This document shows, piece by piece, positions 61,045 through 64,000 of a stretch of DNA of 64,000 nucleotides (the stretch's first letter is position 1; each line of letters opens with the position of its first letter). The notes under the pieces were generated by a model. It saw only the letters and a program-made list of their open reading frames with translations. It made no database searches and had not been told where the DNA came from. A program made the position numbers and the translations under genes. The DNA is taken from the NCBI RefSeq assembly GCF_002980495.1, contig NZ_PVBR01000012.1:104873-168872 (forward strand). The letters run 5' to 3'. This DNA comes from Phyllobacterium phragmitis. GTDB lineage: Bacteria > Pseudomonadota > Alphaproteobacteria > Rhizobiales > Rhizobiaceae.

Positions 61045-62336
61045 TGGACGCGATACTTGCTTTCGGGCTTTTGATCGGCCTCATACTCGGCGGCATGTGG
61101 GTCCAGTTCGCCGTCGCCGGCGCCGGGCTGTTCTACATCTGGCTGATTAAGGGCTTCGCCGGCTGGAAGGCCCTCGGCATCGTCAGCTGGGGTTCGGCCA
61201 ACAGTTTCACGCTGGCTGCCATTCCGCTGTTCGTGCTGATGGCAGAGGTTCTGCTCGGCTCGGGTCTTTCCACCAGGCTCTACAACGGCGTCGCGCCCTT
61301 CGTGCGCCGTCTTCCGGGCGGGCTTCTGCACACCAATATCGCGGGCAGCGGCATATTCGCAGCGATCTCGGGGGGAAGCGCGCCGACTGCCGCCGCGATG
61401 TCCACTGTGGCTCTGCCGGAGCTTTCGGCGCGCGGTTACGACAAGCGTCTAGTCGCCGGGTCGCTTGCGGCGGGCGGCACACTCGGCATCCTGATCCCCC
61501 CGTCGATCACGATGATCATCTATGCCACCTTCACCGAGACCTCGATCGCGCGACTGTTCGCGGCGGGCCTCGTGCCCGGCATCCTGCTTGCCCTGTTTTA
61601 CATGGCGTTTATTGCGGTTCGCGTACTTCTCAACCCGAAACTCGCGCCAAGGGGCGAAATGCGAAGCACGTGGTCAGAGCTTGGTGCCGCATTGCTGGAC
61701 ATCTTGCCCTTCCTGCTTCTGATCGCGATCGTGCTCGGCAGCATCTACGGGGGTTTTGCGACCCCTACCGAGGCGGGTGCCATCGGAGTCATCGGCGCAA
61801 TTGCCATTGCGGCACTCTACCGGCGCCTGAGCCTGCGGCTGCTGTCGGATGCCTTGCGCCGCACTGCCACGATGAGCGGAAACATTCTGTTCGTCGTGTT
61901 CACGTCGATGATCTTCGCCTATGCAACGGCGCTTTCCGGCGTTGGGGAAGACTTGGTCGCGATGCTAAACGACGCAAACGTGTCGCGCCTTACCTTCCTG
62001 TTGATCATCATGGTTACCTTCGCGATCCTCGGATGCTTCATGGAAGGCCTGGGCATGATCGCAATCATAGTGCCGGTGATTTTCCCGGCACTGCTCGCGC
62101 TCGGTGTTGATCCGGTCTGGTTTGGCGTCTTCGTTGTGATCCTGGTCGAGCTCGGCCAGCTTACCCCGCCGCTCGGCGTCATCCTGTTCGTGGTCGCCAG
62201 TTCCTCCAAGGAGGTGAAGGTCGAAGACGTGATCATGGGAACGGCGCCCTTTTTTGCCATCATCCTTCTATTCATCCTGTTGATGATCGCCTTCCCGCAA
62301 ATAGCGCTTTTCCTGCCTTCGCTTACAGTTGGATAA
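61044..62336 (+). CDS. dctM: TRAP transporter large permease DctM
   Basis: 430 residues with about 12 membrane segments. Family motifs: AAIPLFVLMAEVLLGSGL, GSGIFAAISGGSAPTAAAMSTVALPEL, GGTLGILIPPSITMIIYATFTETS and LGQLTPPLGVILFVV. Here the gene order is the usual P-Q-M, unlike the TRAP locus at 7.9 kb. Confidence 0.92.
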   Translation: MDAILAFGLLIGLILGGMWVQFAVAGAGLFYIWLIKGFAGWKALGIVSWGSANSFTLAAIPLFVLMAEVLLGSGLSTRLYNGVAPFVRRLPGGLLHTNIAGSGIFAAISGGSAPTAAAMSTVALPELSARGYDKRLVAGSLAAGGTLGILIPPSITMIIYATFTETSIARLFAAGLVPGILLALFYMAFIAVRVLLNPKLAPRGEMRSTWSELGAALLDILPFLLLIAIVLGSIYGGFATPTEAGAIGVIGAIAIAALYRRLSLRLLSDALRRTATMSGNILFVVFTSMIFAYATALSGVGEDLVAMLNDANVSRLTFLLIIMVTFAILGCFMEGLGMIAIIVPVIFPALLALGVDPVWFGVFVVILVELGQLTPPLGVILFVVASSSKEVKVEDVIMGTAPFFAIILLFILLMIAFPQIALFLPSLTVG

Positions 62337-62340
62337 ACCG

Positions 62341-63294
62341 ATGACTCCTACCTATCCCTTCCCCGAACCAGCGGTACTCGACGCAGAAGTCTTCACAGAG
62401 CTGCCGTCCGACTTGAGGCGTCCCGGCGTCTCGTCCTATTGGGCGGAGCGCAATCGCCGGGGACAGGCGGTCGACAGTTTCCTCGAAGGTCCGTCTTTCG
62501 ATCTCGCTGGAAACCTGTGGTTCGTGGATATTCCGTTCGGTCGCATACTGTGCAGTGATCCGCAGGGCAATGTGCGCCAGGTTGCCGAGTATGATGGACA
62601 GCCGAACGGGCTGAAGATCCATCGCGACGGACGTATCTTCATTGCCGACTTCCAGAACGGGATTATGCAGCTCGACCCGCAGAGTGGGGTGGTTTCCCAT
62701 GTGCTCCGGGACTGCGACACCGAAGGCTTCAAGGGGTGCAACGACCTGCATTTCGGCAGGGACGGGGCTCTATACTTCACCGATCAGGGACAGACCGGCC
62801 TGCAGGATCCAACTGGCCGGGTCTATCGGTGGGATCCTGAAAGCGGTGCGCTATCCTGCCTGATCGACAATGTTCCGAGCCCGAACGGGCTCGTGCTCGA
62901 TATCAACGAACACGTGCTCTATCTCGCCGCGACGCGTGCGAACGCCGTCTGGCGCCTGCCGCTCTCCGCCAGCGGTCGGGTCAACAAAGCAGGCCTTTTC
63001 CTCCAGTTCTCCGGCGGGCGGGCCGGACCGGATGGATTGGCATTGACGGCACAGAACGGCGTCGTCGTCTGCCAGACCGGCATGGGCTTGGTCTGGGTTC
63101 ATGATGCTCTAGGACGCCCGGTTGCCGTTGTCCGGTCGCCACGCGGCCTTGGCACCACCAATTGTGCCTTCGGAGGCCCTGGCGGCCGCACGCTCTTCAT
63201 CACGGAGTCAGACAGTGGCAGCATCCTGAAAGTGGATTTTCCAACAGAACTCGCAATATCCGGCGCACCGTTGTACTCTGGGATGGGCGTTTGA
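62341..63294 (+). CDS. SMP-30/gluconolactonase-family lactonase
   Basis: 317 residues of the six-bladed beta-propeller lactonase family: LEGPSFDLAGNLWFVDIPFGRI (metal Glu), DGQPNGLKIHRDGRIFIADFQNG, GCNDLHFGRDGALYFTDQG (metal Asn), PNGLVLDINEHVLYLAATRANAVWRLPL and PDGLALTAQNGVVVC (metal Asp). Opens sugar or hydroxy-acid lactones. ATG 62341 preferred; TTG 62329 would overlap dctM. Last gene of the LysR-linked locus. Confidence 0.87.
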   Translation: MTPTYPFPEPAVLDAEVFTELPSDLRRPGVSSYWAERNRRGQAVDSFLEGPSFDLAGNLWFVDIPFGRILCSDPQGNVRQVAEYDGQPNGLKIHRDGRIFIADFQNGIMQLDPQSGVVSHVLRDCDTEGFKGCNDLHFGRDGALYFTDQGQTGLQDPTGRVYRWDPESGALSCLIDNVPSPNGLVLDINEHVLYLAATRANAVWRLPLSASGRVNKAGLFLQFSGGRAGPDGLALTAQNGVVVCQTGMGLVWVHDALGRPVAVVRSPRGLGTTNCAFGGPGGRTLFITESDSGSILKVDFPTELAISGAPLYSGMGV

Positions 63295-63532
63295 AAGCTT
63301 CAGTATCCTGAAACGCGCTGTTATCCGCGCGAATTTGCTTATCGACCAACGTCGTGAAAATTCGATCGGTCAGAAAAGGTGATTCGAATTCTATCGAGAC
63401 GCCTGTCATAAATCGGTTGCTGCCGCCTCGGCGATTGCACACTTAAGGGTACGAACCGAGACACATTTGTTTGCAACCCAATTGCCGGACGAAACAGAAT
63501 AGTCGGGCTTTGATCCCGGCCGGTGCTCCGGC

Positions 63533-63900
63533 TCATGACAGCGTGACGAAATATTCGTGGTTATCGGTGAGGCTCCGGCTGAGCCGCAACTCCACCACGA
63601 GATCCAGCAAGTCGACGGCTTGACGTCTGACTTCCAAGACGGACGTGCCCTGCTTGATGCCCAGCGCCTCTGCTGTGCTCGCCGTTGCAGTGGCAACCTT
63701 CAGTCGCTCGTCGGCCCGCACGATGATTATGGAATAGGCCCGCTGGTACAAAATATAGATCGCGCTCGCAAGGGGCAGCCGCTCCACCAGGCCCGGAAAG
63801 AGCGCCGATGACACCACCAGGATCTCATGGATCACATTGCGCCCGGAAAGACTGCGCGCACGCTCGATCTCGATAACTCTATCCGCTAAGCCTCCGGCTC
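63533..63900 (-). pseudogene. GntR/HutC-type regulator, C-terminal UTRA domain only
   Basis: Minus-strand frame GLADRVIEIERARSL, HEILVVSSALFPGLVERLPLASAIYILYQRAY, VRADERLKVATAT, EALGIKQGTSVLEVRRQA and LTDNHEYFVTLS. This is the effector-binding UTRA domain of HutC-type GntR regulators, ending at a normal C-terminus. The UTRA match starts near 63900. The frame stays open to the window edge, but a good ribosome-binding site and ATG of the opposite strand begin there, and no winged helix was seen. It may therefore be truncated by an insertion. Confidence 0.6.
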
Positions 63901-63907
63901 TGCCGGA
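63893..63907. repeat. Perfect hairpin at the regulator's break point
   Basis: TCCGGC TCT GCCGGA, 6-base arms, exactly where the UTRA similarity stops. Confidence 0.5.
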
Positions 63908-63956
63908 GCGAATAACGGCCGTTATACGGCTTCGGGAGTAGGGTCCTGATATCAGA

Positions 63957-63995
63957 TGATCTCCTTGGGGAACCGCGAGGCCCTCAAGGAGATCA
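63957..63995. repeat. 11-base inverted repeat before a possible gene start
   Basis: TGATCTCCTTG (63957-63967) and CAAGGAGATCA (63985-63995) are perfect complements, 17 bases apart. The right arm contains AAGGAG six bases before an ATG at 63998-64000, so it would place the ribosome-binding site of a plus-strand gene in a hairpin. Confidence 0.55.
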
Positions 63996-64000
63996 CAATG

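Overview
The window looks like part of a secondary replicon (plasmid or chromid) of an alphaproteobacterium of the order Hyphomicrobiales (Rhizobium/Agrobacterium/Brucella-like). The evidence is a complete repABC replication and partition operon with its antisense RNA (41.0-45.1 kb), a perfect CtrA-type box in front of repA, a DUF1403-ScpB pair, GC-rich coding sequence and clusters of palindromic intergenic repeats. No rRNA, tRNA or CRISPR array was seen.

Layout. (1) 0-2.7 kb: the 5' end of a LuxR-type quorum-sensing regulator (minus strand), divergent from a gene for a tandem PA-IL (LecA)-like lectin that has a lux-box-like palindrome upstream. A decayed stretch and a small Cys-containing secreted protein follow. 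(2) 2.7-4.0 kb: a TetR regulator, divergent from a collapsed NmrA-type gene and a DUF1772 gene. (3) 4.4-15.2 kb: two uptake and catabolism loci. One has a thiamine-diphosphate enzyme, a FadR-type regulator, a 3-hydroxyisobutyrate-dehydrogenase-like enzyme, a TRAP transporter and a NIPSNAP protein. The other has a FadR-type regulator and a TctCBA transporter. (4) 15.4 kb: a secreted EF-hand protein.

(5) 16.5-38.9 kb: the most unusual region. Three glycosyltransferases, two methyltransferase-like proteins, an ABC-exporter-like protein whose ATPase motifs are nearly all destroyed, a cyclic-nucleotide-binding protein, a metallo-beta-lactamase-fold hydrolase, a NodB-fold deacetylase, a fourth glycosyltransferase, a DUF3095 cyclase-like protein, a UDP-sugar dehydrogenase, a class III nucleotidyl cyclase, a secreted heparin-lyase-like polysaccharide lyase and an oligopeptide-type ABC importer. 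I read it as an acidic-glycan locus with its own cyclic-nucleotide signalling module. No single member is new as a fold, but I do not know this combination as a described system.

(6) 38.9-41.4 kb: a gene-poor, repeat-rich stretch. (7) 41.4-45.1 kb: repABC. (8) 45.4-51.7 kb: plasmid accessory genes: DUF1403, ScpB, an AlbA_2 (Schlafen-like) protein, an AbiEi/AbiEii-like pair followed by a frameshifted PP2C phosphatase, and the tail of a siderophore-interacting protein. (9) 51.7-63.3 kb: a LysR-controlled hydroxy-acid catabolic locus with a 2-hydroxyacid dehydrogenase, an RraA-like protein, TctCBA, an amidohydrolase, a second TctC, a TRAP system and an SMP-30 lactonase. (10) 63.5-64.0 kb: a GntR/UTRA regulator tail, apparently truncated, with a possible new gene starting at the window edge.
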